A DNA stretch of 64,000 nucleotides from Tiliqua scincoides (taxonomy: Eukaryota; Chordata; Lepidosauria; Squamata; Scincidae). Positions 36,689 to 48,800 of the stretch are shown piece by piece. Numbering within the stretch: position 1 is the first letter of the stretch; the number at the start of each line of letters is the position of its first letter. Where the stretch lies: assembly GCF_035046505.1 (NCBI RefSeq), contig NC_089826.1, forward strand, positions 67,639,254-67,703,253. The letters run 5' to 3'. A program made the position numbers and the translations under genes. A model generated the notes under the pieces. It was not told the DNA's origin. It saw only the letters and a list, made by a program, of their open reading frames with translations, and searched no databases.

Positions 36689-36694
36689 TTTATT
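36689..36694 (-). terminator. Candidate OCIAD1 polyadenylation signal
   Basis: AATAAA on the minus strand, about 120 nt after the OCIAD1 stop, in non-repetitive AT-rich sequence. It is the nearest canonical signal, so a short 3' UTR is possible. Confidence 0.5.
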
Positions 36695-36814
36695 GTGACA
36701 TATTTGCATTCCAAATAGTACATTCCAAATAGTACAGCAGAACATTTAGATATGATACACTGATAAAGCTGAAATGCTTGATTGTAGAGAGGTCTTCAAG
36801 ATGCAGAAAAGCTT

Positions 36815-36852
36815 TCACTCTTCCCAAGCATCTCCATACTTATTAACTTTAA
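36815..36852 (-). CDS. OCIAD1: OCIAD1 terminal coding exon
   Basis: This exon carries 38 coding nt after TTTTTGTAG. With the split Val codon they read VKVNKYGDAWEE and stop (TGA at 36817-36815), matching human VKVNKYGDTWDE. It is too short for ORF finders and was found by searching for the family terminus. Confidence 0.93.
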
Positions 36853-39800
36853 CTACAAAAAGAAAAAAACCATAGTAGTACAAACAGAATTTAGTTTGAC
36901 CTCTGACCAGAAATTACTTTAGACCTCATGTTTATAGCAGGACTGGCCAATGCAGTTGTCACAACACTGTGAGCTTCCACTGCTATACCATCACTGGACT
37001 GGGTGCACCAACTTCATGAAAAGCTGCTGCATGATACCACACCATTTGGACAATAAATATAATTCTGGATTACTCTTCTCTATGGTATTTTAAAGAATTA
37101 CTGGCGAATATAGACCAGTTAACATCATGAGACTAACCCATAGATCTTCCACTTGTACTTGTGCCATGGCACACAGAGAGGAATCTGCAGGGTTAAGCTG
37201 ATATGGAAGACTATTGTCAAATAAGCCAGTTTGCCAGCAGTGGGGGAAAAGAAGAGACATTGTTCAGGCAATCCTACTCATCATTCAGTTTACTAATTGA
37301 CTTTGCCACAGTGTGACCCAATATCCTATCCTCCATACTGGTATATCACTTGTAGCCTTTTGTATGCACACATTGTTTCAAAAAATTCTTTTCCTACATG
37401 TAAACACAATGCCTGGAAATTCAGACCTGGGAAGTGCACTGAAAGGCAAAATACAACATATTCTCAGTGTTTTCTACTAAATGAAATAATTTCACTTTGT
37501 AGTCAAGTTCACTTTGTTTTCCCCATACAGTTTCCTAAGCAGAAAAAGTCTCAAGATTAGTGCCAAGTGCTGTTTCCTTCCAGTAGATCGGTGAACAGAA
37601 GAAAACAATGGCACATCCTTTGGATTATGCTTTGTATTCATAAGCTTGTTGAAAGACAAGACCCCCCCCATAAGCTTTTCTAAAAGAGCCAGCGGATTCC
37701 AGATAACTGATCTAGAATACCTTGATTATGCAGATCTCTTAAAAGAACACAGAACTGAAAGGGACCTTTGGGTTCACGTTTAGTTTGATCCCTACAATGA
37801 AAGGTTCCCAAGGATTATTCTCAACCAATTTTCTCCTAAAACTGAGGGTTTACATTTTTCCTTAGCATTAGATCAGGGGTGCCCAAACCCCAGCCTTGGG
37901 GCCATTTGCGGCCCTCGAGGCCTCTCAATGCGGCCCTCAGAGAGCTCCCAGTCTCCAATGAGCCTCTGGCCCTCCGGTGATTTGTTGGAGCCCACACTGG
38001 CCAGTTGCAACTGCTCTCAGCGTGAGGGCAACTGTTTGACCTCTCATGTGAGCTGTGGGATTAGGGCTCCCTCCACTGCTTGCTGTTTCACATCTGTGAT
38101 GCAGTAACAGCAGAAAAGGAAAGGCCAGCCTTGCTTTTGTGCAAGGCCTTTTATAGGCCTTGAGCTATTGCAAGACCTTCATTCATTCATATAAGTTCAT
38201 CTTTATATAAATGAATATATTAAACGTATGTAAATTTATTCAAATTTGAAATGTAAATTAATTCTTTTTTTTCCCTGGCCCCCGGACACAGTGTCAGAGA
38301 GAAGATGTGGCCCTCTTGGCAAAAACTTTGGACACCCCTGCATTAGATACTGAATTGCCAATTTTCTTATCCAGCTCTAAACTGATTTTCTGTTGTGTTT
38401 CCCTTTCTGATCATCCTTTTCCTCTGTTACCACCCCTTCAGATATTCGTTACTAATTACATCACCCTTCCTCACTAGGTTTATTCTTTTGTAAGTTAACT
38501 CACTGAGTTTCCCTTCATGCTTTGCTCACGTGTTTCAAATCTTTGTATTTTACATTGTTCTAAATTGTCTAAATCAGTTGTCTTACTGATTTCAACAGTG
38601 CTTTTTTAGGATTAATGTTATTTGGATATAACCCAATGTTTCTCTTACTGCAACCTGAAACAGGATTTGCATCCCTATCCCAGGTTAACTCAAGCCCCAT
38701 CGGGCTTGCTCAGATTCAGCTTACAAGGGCTCAAAGGTACTAGTGTTCAAGCAGTCTTCCTTGTTTTCATTCAGGTATTTAGAATTCTTTCCAATGTGTA
38801 TTTGTCATGTTCTGATTGAATGCATTCTTCTGTCTCCAGTGTATTAGGTTCATTATCTTAATCTTGCCTTTTGTAGTATTTGTAATTCCGTGTGGTTTTG
38901 CGTAGTTTACAAATCTGATTTTTTTCTTCAGTTATTCTGTTACACTGATGATCTGATTCACATGTATATAACCTCTTCTCAGTTGGATATGAATTGCCTT
39001 TATTAAAAAGCATCATGTTATGAAATCTGACTTTTGAGTGCTATTTCCAAATATGTTTAACAATGCATATTTATCAGTGAATGACAATGTTTGAACCTGT
39101 CCTTGGATGAAAGCAACCCATAGAGTACCTGTTTATAGAATCACTTACTACTATCTCCTATTGGCCAATGACTGTGATCCATGTTTATCTGCAATGTAGT
39201 AAATTGTTTATATACTTTACAGCAGCACCTATCCCACTTGCCTCCAATTTCCTTGCAAGAACACTAGTAATGCACTCATATATTCTTTCAGTATATTATC
39301 TTTATCCACCAAGGAAGAAGTCAGGAATAACTTAAAACTACACTGGAAACTCAATTATCATTAAATCAACAAATAGCTACAAAATGTCTCAGATGGACAT
39401 TTCAAATAAAACTAAGGCAATTTGTGTTTAAGCAGGCCAGTACAACAAACGGAAATTAACAAATGAAAAGTAAATGGAATACTCTCTATTTAACTAAAGA
39501 GCAGTGAGTTTCTAGCAGAAAGACAAGGTGAAATATGAACATCCATCCCCATGATGCAGCTGCTACAGATACTATTACCAAAGGTTTCAATAGATAATTT
39601 ACCTTCCTTCTTTAATGGTCTGTCCTGTGAAGACTTTGATGGAACTTCTGATTTCTGTGTTACTCCTGCCTCATACATCTCTCTATTTCTACTTCTTAAT
39701 TCTTCATATGTAATTCCTTTTCGCTTTGGACTTTCTTCGATCAATTGGATAGGTTCTTAAGGGATAAGTCAGATAAAAATCACATTCAGTATAAAATAAA

Positions 39801-42800
39801 ACTGATTTTGGATGAAAGTTTTTCATAAAAGAAATTTTATTCTTGAGCCTCCATTCCTGTGGACTGAAGTGCTTTGAAAATGTAGCTTTGCTAAAGACCT
39901 AAACCCCATGCTTCTTATTTTTCTAACTGTATAGAACACTATATGAGCACTGGCGTCGCTAGGGGTGTGTGGGCCACACCGGGTGACGCGCCAGTGGGAC
40001 GTGCCCTGGGGGGGTGAAGTGCTAAAATCGCGGTGTTAGGAGCCACCGTGTCGTGCCATACACTGTTGGATGCGGAATGGCCAGAGGAGTGCAGTGCAAA
40101 AAAGAATTGCAATAGCTCCTTTCCTTCAAAAGTTATGGCCAAAAAACCAGAAGGAAAAAATGCATGGAACCCTATGGAAAGTGAAAGTGAGCTGTATCAT
40201 GTGTTTACTCGTGAGTAGGCATACTTGCCATATTCCATCGGAAGGGGCAGGCTGAGAGGAATCGAACACCACCACAATGGTCCTGATCCAATGAATGCAG
40301 CCCCCCAAAAACACCCGAGAAGCTCCCCCCTCCTAGCTGCAAGTCTGAGCCCAAACCAAAGTCACGTGGCCACATTTACTTGCAAGTAGGCGGACCTGCC
40401 TTAGTCAAGGCAGGCTGAGAGGCTCCAAGGACGTCAGAATGGTCCTGATCCAATGAATGCAGCCCCCAAAAACATGGAGAAGGAGGTCCCCCCTCCCAGT
40501 TGCAAGTCTATGGAGCCCTATGGAAAGTGAAGCAGCCTCATGTTGCATTTACTCGTGAGTAGGCAGGCATGCCTTGGCTGGTGGTCAGGCTAGGCAAAGG
40601 GGAATGTGAGGATACCAGAATGGTCCCAATCCGATGGAGCTGGAGTGCAACAAATGTTCAGAGGCAGCCTCCCCCCCCCCCACTAAAAAGGACAAAAAAG
40701 TGGCATGAACTGGTAAGGGGCATGTTTTCTATTTTGCACTTGCAAAGCCAGGTGGGTCTTTATCTTGATATGCTTGAAATAGAACTTTAAACTGGGGCTG
40801 GAAATCTCACTGATTCTTTTGGGGGCTGTGTTATTGCAGGCAGGCTACAGCGTAAGCTCCACTGACCACTATGGGACTTGCTTCAGAGTAGACATGCATA
40901 GGATTGGGCTCACAGGCTACAATTCTACCCACACTTTCCTAAGAGTAAGCCCCATTGACCCCTATGGGACTTACTTCAGAATAGACACGCATATGATTGG
41001 GGTCACAGGCTGCAATCCTACCCACACTTTCCTGAGACTAAGCCCCATTGACCACAACAGGACTTACTTCAGAGTTGATTCACTTGTGGAACAGGACTGG
41101 CCCCCCTTATTTATTTTATTTTAATTTAATTATTTATTTTAATTTGCTTGATGATGTCACTTCTGGCCATGACATCACTTCCAATGGGTCCTGGACAGAT
41201 TGTCATTCTAAAAAGTGGGTCCCAGTGCTAAAAGTTTGAGAACTGCTGCAATAAGGTGTTAATAAGTTGACACAGGGGTGTGTGTGAGTGGTGTGACTCT
41301 ACAAGTTTTCAAAATCACTAAAATCAGAATTTGGAGGAATAATACCATCATGTTATATATCAATCAATGCGTAATTTCACGCAGAATGCAATGAAACAAA
41401 CCACATTGAAATAGCTGTTCTAACAAAAGGTACAGCCAAAAAACTGGTGGGGGCAGGGTGATGGTACATCACCACATCCGCCTGGGGCGTTTTCCTGCCC
41501 ACTGCCTGGGGTGATGTGCAGGCCTCCCGCACCAGGTGACGCAAATTCTAGTGACACCACGGTATATGAGTTTCATATACTTCAATGTCAATGCTAGTGT
41601 TCATCTGATCCTCAGGACACCACCCCGCGAGACGACGCAAGCCAGATGAGATGCATTAAACAATTTAGCTTTTTTAGTTTTTGAAATTGGAAATGTGTCT
41701 ATATTACCATAAGCAAACAAGTTATTAAAGAAAGACAGTTGTTCAGTTGTTCTGACTCAATTACAGGTAGTGCCTTGGTATGTGTAGGGTCACTTCAGGT
41801 TTTATGTCAAAACTGAAAGTAACATTTGGAGGGCTGGGCCAGGCCTCCCAGGACCTCCAAAGGCCTTAAACGTCACTTCCAGTTTTGCATCAAAACAGGA
41901 AGTGACCTTCTAAGGCTTCCCAGAGGCCTTAGAAGGCTTCCTTAGAAGGGTGAGGCTTCCATGGCCTCAGAAGAGCCTCTGGAGGTGACTGGAGCACAGC
42001 TCTGGGCAATGGCGTAGCTAAGGGGGTAGCAACTGCACTGGGCAGCACGTTTTAGGGGGGCAACAAGCTGAACTTGACACTAGTGGCCAAAACTGTGAAA
42101 ACCTTGGTATGTACAAATAATACAATCATGTTATATCATTGGAATGGTAATTTAATGCAGAATGCAATGAAACAAACCACACTAGAATATCTGTATCCAA
42201 TAAAATAGTTATGATCAATTAACCAGAAAATGAAAACACAACTAAATTAAATTTAATTTTGTTGTGGAGGGTGGGTTACAAAATCTTCTTTGACCTCCAG
42301 GTAGCAGATAGATGCCTTAGCTATGCCACTGGCTGGGGAGAAGCAGCAGAGCAAGTTGGTGGGAGAGGAGGCAAATTTTCCCTTTTTTAAAAGCCCTGAT
42401 GTGATGTTGCTTTAGATTGTGACATCACTACTGGGGCTTCATTTTGAGCTTAGCACTGAGCTACATGATGATTAGCTATGCTACTGGCTCCAGGGACCTG
42501 TGTTGAGCCAGATTGGTGGATACAAAATCCACAGATAGGTAGGCTCAACCTGTATTTCCGTTTTGGCACTGGATGATGACTGAGCCATGTAACTTACATA
42601 GTTTAGTGCTGCGGTATTCAATCTGTGCATCCTGCCTCCCTAGTGAGGCGTGGCTAGCCTCCAGGGGCGTCGCCAGGCATCCCAGGAAGAGAGGTGGCTG
42701 GCAGCTGCTCTGCTGCTGAGTTCTGCTCAGCTCAGCTGCGCTGGCTGCCTCCTGACTTGCTGCTTTTCGGAGGCTGAGAACAAGGTGGGTGGAGCAGTGT

Positions 42801-45800
42801 GAGGTGAGGTGGGTGGGGCAGTTTGAAACATGGTGGGAGGAGGTGGCAGAGAAGGCTGGCTGGGCAGGCAGAAGTGCTGCATCTCATGGAACTCTCTCCA
42901 TGTGCAACCTTGCCCCAAGGACTACATTTCCCAGTGTGCCCCTCACCCTGGGCATCCTGGGATTGGTCAAGGCTGGAGGAGGGAAGAGTGAGGAGGTGCT
43001 GCATCTCATCCGCACAGGGTGTGCTCCTGGCAGGCTTCAAACTGGGAGGGAAGCAGCGCTTTCCTCCACTTGAGAAGGAGGGAGCCTAGCCTGCTCTTGG
43101 GGGGGGGGTATCCAAATGCCAGCCTTCATCCCTCCATCTTGCCTGGGGGGAATAGGGGTACCTGCATGTTGGGGTGTATGTGGGTGAGCATGTATTTCGG
43201 GGGTGAGTTGGAATCTTGCTCTGTGTGGCTGCAATCCTAGTTGCACTTTCCTGGGAGTAAGGCCCATTGACTCAAATGAGACTTACTTCTGAGTAGACCT
43301 ATATAGGCTTGGAGTCTGTGTCAGGTTAACCAAGGATCCTCAACCTTCTCTTTTTCCTCCCCCTTCAAAAAAGAAAAAAAGCCACTCTTGATGGCTTTGT
43401 CTCCAAAAATGGATTAAAAAAATAAAAACGCCATTCCTTTTCAGCCACCCCCATTTTTCCTCCTGCCTCCTTTTGGGGGGGGGGGTTACTTCCCATGTTA
43501 GCTGCTATTATAAGGCAAAAGGCACAATCCTAGTTAGGTCTACTCAGAAGTAAGTCCTATTGTATTCAATGGGACTTACTCCAGGAAAGTGAGGTTAGGA
43601 TTGCAGCCACAGTCTCTGGGTCTCAGTTTGCATCAGTTTGCAATTAGTAGATGCACACAAGACAAAGTCTTCCCCTCCCCCAGCAAACTCATAACTTCCC
43701 CCCTCCCTTTCCAAACCCCTCCAGGTGTGCTGCTAACAAACTCAGGGCACAATCCTAACCAGGTCTACTCAGAAGTAAGTCCTATTTTGTTCAATGGGGC
43801 TTACTCTCAGGTAAGTGTGGTTAGGATTGCAGCCTCAGAGTGCTAGCAGCTGTTTTTTTGTTTCTAGTGTTTAATCTTCATCTCCATTTTGGGGGTAACT
43901 GAGGTGAGGTGATGTAATGGGGAGCCGCGGCCAATGGCCACAAGGATCAGGGGAGCCATGGACTGGAAACGTTCGAGAACCACTGGTTTAGTGTTATCAG
44001 AGACACAGAAGTTCCAGTTCCATGAGCAAAGGTCTTCCACAACATAATCCTATGCATGTCTATTCAGAAGTAAGTTCCATTGTAACCAATGGGGTTTATT
44101 CCCAGGAAAGTGTGTACAGGATTGCACCCCTAACCCATGTTACACCTCATTCACAGAAGCTGCCACTGGGACTTTCATGATTATGCTTATCCAATGTTAC
44201 CCTGCTCAAATGACTAGCTTGTTTATATAAGCAATCATTTGTGCAAATAAACTGATGGGTATCACTTCCAATTACACCTTCTTTGTTGATACTCTTTGTT
44301 GATAATACTCTTTGTTTGATACTCTTTGTTGATAATGCACAATTGCATCATAATAGCTGCCTTTTTACAACTGAAAAGTTTATACCTACAAGTCTACAAA
44401 GTAAGATCATTATAAGTATTCTGTTTTTGACCAAAGAGATACCACTATAAAATTTAAGAAAAACTCTACCTTGTGCAATACTGTCTGTTATTCCACTAGG
44501 AGTAGATTCGTTCATGGAAGAACTAAATGGGATTGGTTCATACTTGGAGCGAACATCTGTCATTCCACGATTATCACCAGAGTAAGTGGCAGATGATGAT
44601 CCTTCTGGAAAAGTTTCAAAAGGCGATTGGGAAGGCACATTTGAAAATCCTGGCTTTTGAGAATAATATCTGAAAAGAGGAGTCACAGTTGGTTATTCAA
44701 ATGCAATTTTTAATCATTATATTAATTTGAGATAACAGTGGTTTTATGTTATGTATCTCACTTGGGGGGAGGCCTCTAAGGCAAGATAAAGCAGCATAAA
44801 ATCACTAAATACACTATAGCAACAAAATAAAAAACAGAGGTTAAGTACTAGCTCAGTTTCTAAAAGAAAAATACTCTCAACAGTATATCCATCTTAAAAT
44901 GTCAGTATTTCCACAGACGCATTCTTATTTGTACATTACGTTATAAGCTTATTTAATCTCAGATAGAAATTTATCAATTTTTTTTCTACTTTGTTGTTAC
45001 AGTACCAAAGATGTTAATTTTACTACACAGAATACTTCCTAAACACTTTATATCCATTCTTCAAAAACAAGTCAATTTCTGCCTTTCCATCTTTTAGGTA
45101 CATTTATCCTAACTCTGTGTTTTTCAATTGGTGGTATGCATACCACCAGTGGTACTTGAGGTGGTGTCCAGTGGTACTTGCGGGACCCCTGAGCACCCAC
45201 CACCTGACAGTGAGACCAGCAATGCAATGTGACAAATGGGTAGGAGGCTTGGCTTGGTAGAAAAGGAGAATTGATTTGGCGGAAAAGCTCCAGCATGCAC
45301 TTTTTGCACTCTCAGAAAAGCCTTCCCATCTGCCCTGAGCCTCTTACTAGTATTTGCCACATTGCATCTGACCTACCAACCCAGAAGTAACTGGTGTTGA
45401 AGTCTTCACCAGTTACTTCTGGTGATACTTCCAATAGGTGGACCATGCAAAGTGGTACAGCAGGGAACAAAGGTTGAGAAACAATGTGACCTAGCTGTTC
45501 TCAATAAACAATGAACTAATTCAAAACTATTTGTAGGTATGCTAATGGCACAATCCTATACTTACCCAGAACCAGTGCAATGACTGCTGTGTCGGCGCAT
45601 GCTGTCACAAACATGCCATAAAGTTCCTAGCTCCCCCCACACCAGGGTACATTCCACCCTCCACCAACCTTAACCTCCCCTTAAAACTTAAGCTCACATC
45701 AATGTAAGCATGATTAATGCTAACCAAGGTTCAAATTCAACTATCTTCAAATCCTAGTTTAAACTGAACCATGGTTCACATTGTCTTAGTTTTAGATCAG

Positions 45801-48800
45801 TACCAATATATGTCTTAACTACAATGAAGGCCAGCAGGAGAAATTCATTTGCAAATAGCAAAAGGCTGGGGGAGGGAAGATGCAATTCTATATCCTGTTC
45901 CTTTAACTATGGTTAAAGGGACTGGACTGTACTCCATGTGCTTCAGCCGACCATAGTCTGTCAGAAGAAGGTCAGAGAAGAATTAAGAGTATCAGATATT
46001 TGACTCTGTCATAAAGTGTCCTTTGGTTAAAGTGTAATTTTTTTTTAAGCCTTGCTTTCCTATGCAAAAAGAACATAAGTAATATTTGCAAAATTTCAAA
46101 TACATGGCATTAACAGACTGGATTTTTACACAATACTATCTTCATTTTGTTAGTACAAGTGATGTAACATGGTGAAGTTTTTATTCCATGTGACTTTGTG
46201 TAATTTCAGTTATAGGAAACAGTTAACAAAAATGTGGAAAACTCATTTATTTTTTAACTGCTTTAGGCCCAAATTCTAACCCACTTTACAGTACTGGCAT
46301 AGCTATGCCAATGGGACATGTACTGCATCCTGCAATTGGGGGGCACTCATGGAAGCCTCCTCAAAGTAAGGTAATGTTTGTTTCCTTACCTAAATGTTGC
46401 ATTGCCCTTATGGAAAATGCGTTAGGATTGTGCCTACTATAGATTTTCTCAAGGTACAAAGAAAGCAAGTAGAACCTGACTTTCATTTAACACAGCCCAG
46501 ATTTCACCATCAACTTTTCCCTCTGCTTTTTAGTAAATGTTGTTTCCAATACACAGGACATGTTCCAACCAAACACTTACTGTAGGTTTCAGTGGGGAAG
46601 CAGGCTTCTAAGGCTGCAATCCTATGCACACGTACTTGCAGTAAACCTCATTGAACATAGTGGGAGTTGCTTCTGGGTAGGGTTGAGCTGCAAATCTGTC
46701 ACACTTAAAATCAGTAAGAAGATGGCTGGATCATGTCCAGATATTCTCCACCTTCCTCTTATCTCAGTCCAGATTCCTTTTTGACCAATTAGCCCACAAA
46801 TACTCAGCAGTTTCATTTTGTGTTTTATATTCCATGGAAAAGTCAGTGGTATACAAACACAACCCAATGGTATTCACTATCAAAGCTAGTTTGCCCTAGC
46901 TTACAAAACTGCCCTTTTTCATATGAAAGTGCTCAAAATTTTCAGGCCGGTACTACAAGCTGTATACAAAGCACAATTATTTTCTAGAGTTATACAATAA
47001 CCTGCTGCAGGAAGATTTCCCAGGACTACCTCTAGTTTTAATATTTAAATGAATTTCTAGAAAGCTTTAACTTTTAAATGAGTAAATACGATTTCTTACT
47101 CAGGCGGAATTGGCCTATGTTGCCTCAGAGCTTCTCCCAGGGGTGAATTCTCCAGCCTCTTAAACTTCTCTTGGCATGTCTTCATATAGGAAATCTTTCC
47201 AGCGATGTAGCCACAAACGCCAGCAACTTAATCACAAAGAAATGCAAACCATGATTAAGGGCCCAATCCTATTCAATTTTCCAGCACTGGTGCAGCCTCA
47301 GTAAAGTCCCTGTGCCAAGTAAGGTGCATCTGTGCCAATGGGTCATGCACTGCATCTTGTGGTGGGGCAGCAATCACAGAGCCCCCTTAAGGTATAGGAA
47401 CATTTGGTCCCTTATCTTGGGACTTTACTGAGGCTGCACCAGTGCTGGAAAATTGGATAGGATTGGGCCCTAAGTCATTTCTTGTACTTATTGTACTCTT
47501 GTACTTATTAAAGAGAATATATAAGTGGTATAAAGCATATGCAAAGCCAAACAAATCTTTAGAGAACTGGAAATTCTTAACTTCATAGGGTGGTTTTTTC
47601 CCCTCCTTCTGTTTACATGGCAATAAACCCAAAGTTTTATAAAATGGATAAGGCAAATAGGTCATCAGATACATCAGGCAAAAACTGATTTGCTTATCAA
47701 CTTATCAACTTGCTTATCAACTTATAAAGAGTTGCTTATTTTAAAGGTCCTGTGTGAACTGTCAATTACTCACAAATAGCTGCAATTTGAACTGCTCCTG
47801 GTCAAATCAATGATGGCTGCCTCCCATGGCTTTCACTGGTACTAGATTAGGTTCCTATCTGGCACCTAATCCACTTCAATTCATATCAGTCTGATTTCGG
47901 TTCAGTTCTGGAATCTCAGATTCAGTACAATACTTCAATGTCCGATCAGCCCCATGCAACAAAAGACATGCTGTCCAGTGAGTGCAAGTATCCCAGTCAT
48001 TCCCTTTTTGCTAATTTTGCAAAAATCTTTAAGAATTTTTGCTAAATCTTAAGTAAAGCAACTTCTGCACATATGAAGAAGTAGTTCATATGATTTCAGT
48101 TGGGAACCTTCAGTCTCGAAAGACTATGGTAGCGCGCTCTGAAAGGTGGTTCTGGAACAGCGTCTAGTGTGGCTGAAAAGGCCAATTCGGGAGTGACAAT
48201 CCCTTCCGCACTGGGAGCAAGTGCAGTCTGTCCCTGGTCTGTCTCCCTGGCTATGGGTCTTCCTTCTTTGCCTCTTAGCCTCAGACTGTTGGCCAAGTGT
48301 CTCTTCAAACTGGGAAAGGCCATGCTGCACAGCCTGCCTCCAAGCGGGCTGCTCAGAGGCCAGGGTTTCCCACTTGTTGAGGTCCACTCCTAAGGCCTTC
48401 AGAGTTCATATGATTAAGCACCTCAAATTCCCCAGACGCATGAAGAGAGGCTAAGTGCGTGCTCCCAAAGCGCATGTATCTTTTATCGCATGGGACTTAT
48501 AAGACATTTGAAGTGCCATCCGAATTGGGCCCATATCTTCATTGAATCAAAGGAAATAAAGGTGTATTCATTTACTTAGCGTGTATTTTGGTGCTAGTAG
48601 AGGCCATTGGGCAGGCTTTGTTTCCATGGGCTGCCACATGTGACTGAACTTCATTGTGCTGCTTCATTCCCCTACAACTTTTTGTTTTTCTATCCCTAGG
48701 CCTATTTAGAGGAGGAAGAACACCTGCAAAACAAACCATCATTAATTTTGTATATCTTGAGCTGAACTCACTAGCTAAATCACTAAGAAATCTTGGTTTG

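Noticed and set aside
39490-39602. Read-through C-terminus of OCIAD1 after LKKE
   Set aside because: The spliced junction to 36852 restores the conserved VKVNKYGDAWEE terminus, so the 30-residue extension is intronic.
44348-44470. Extension of the OCIAD1 frame past the donor at 44469
   Set aside because: Reading on gives a non-homologous tail; the spliced form joins exactly to the next conserved exon.
48096-48405. Host C2H2 zinc-finger gene
   Set aside because: A single finger-like motif in a sequence that resembles a retrotransposon protein tail; no other fingers or linkers.
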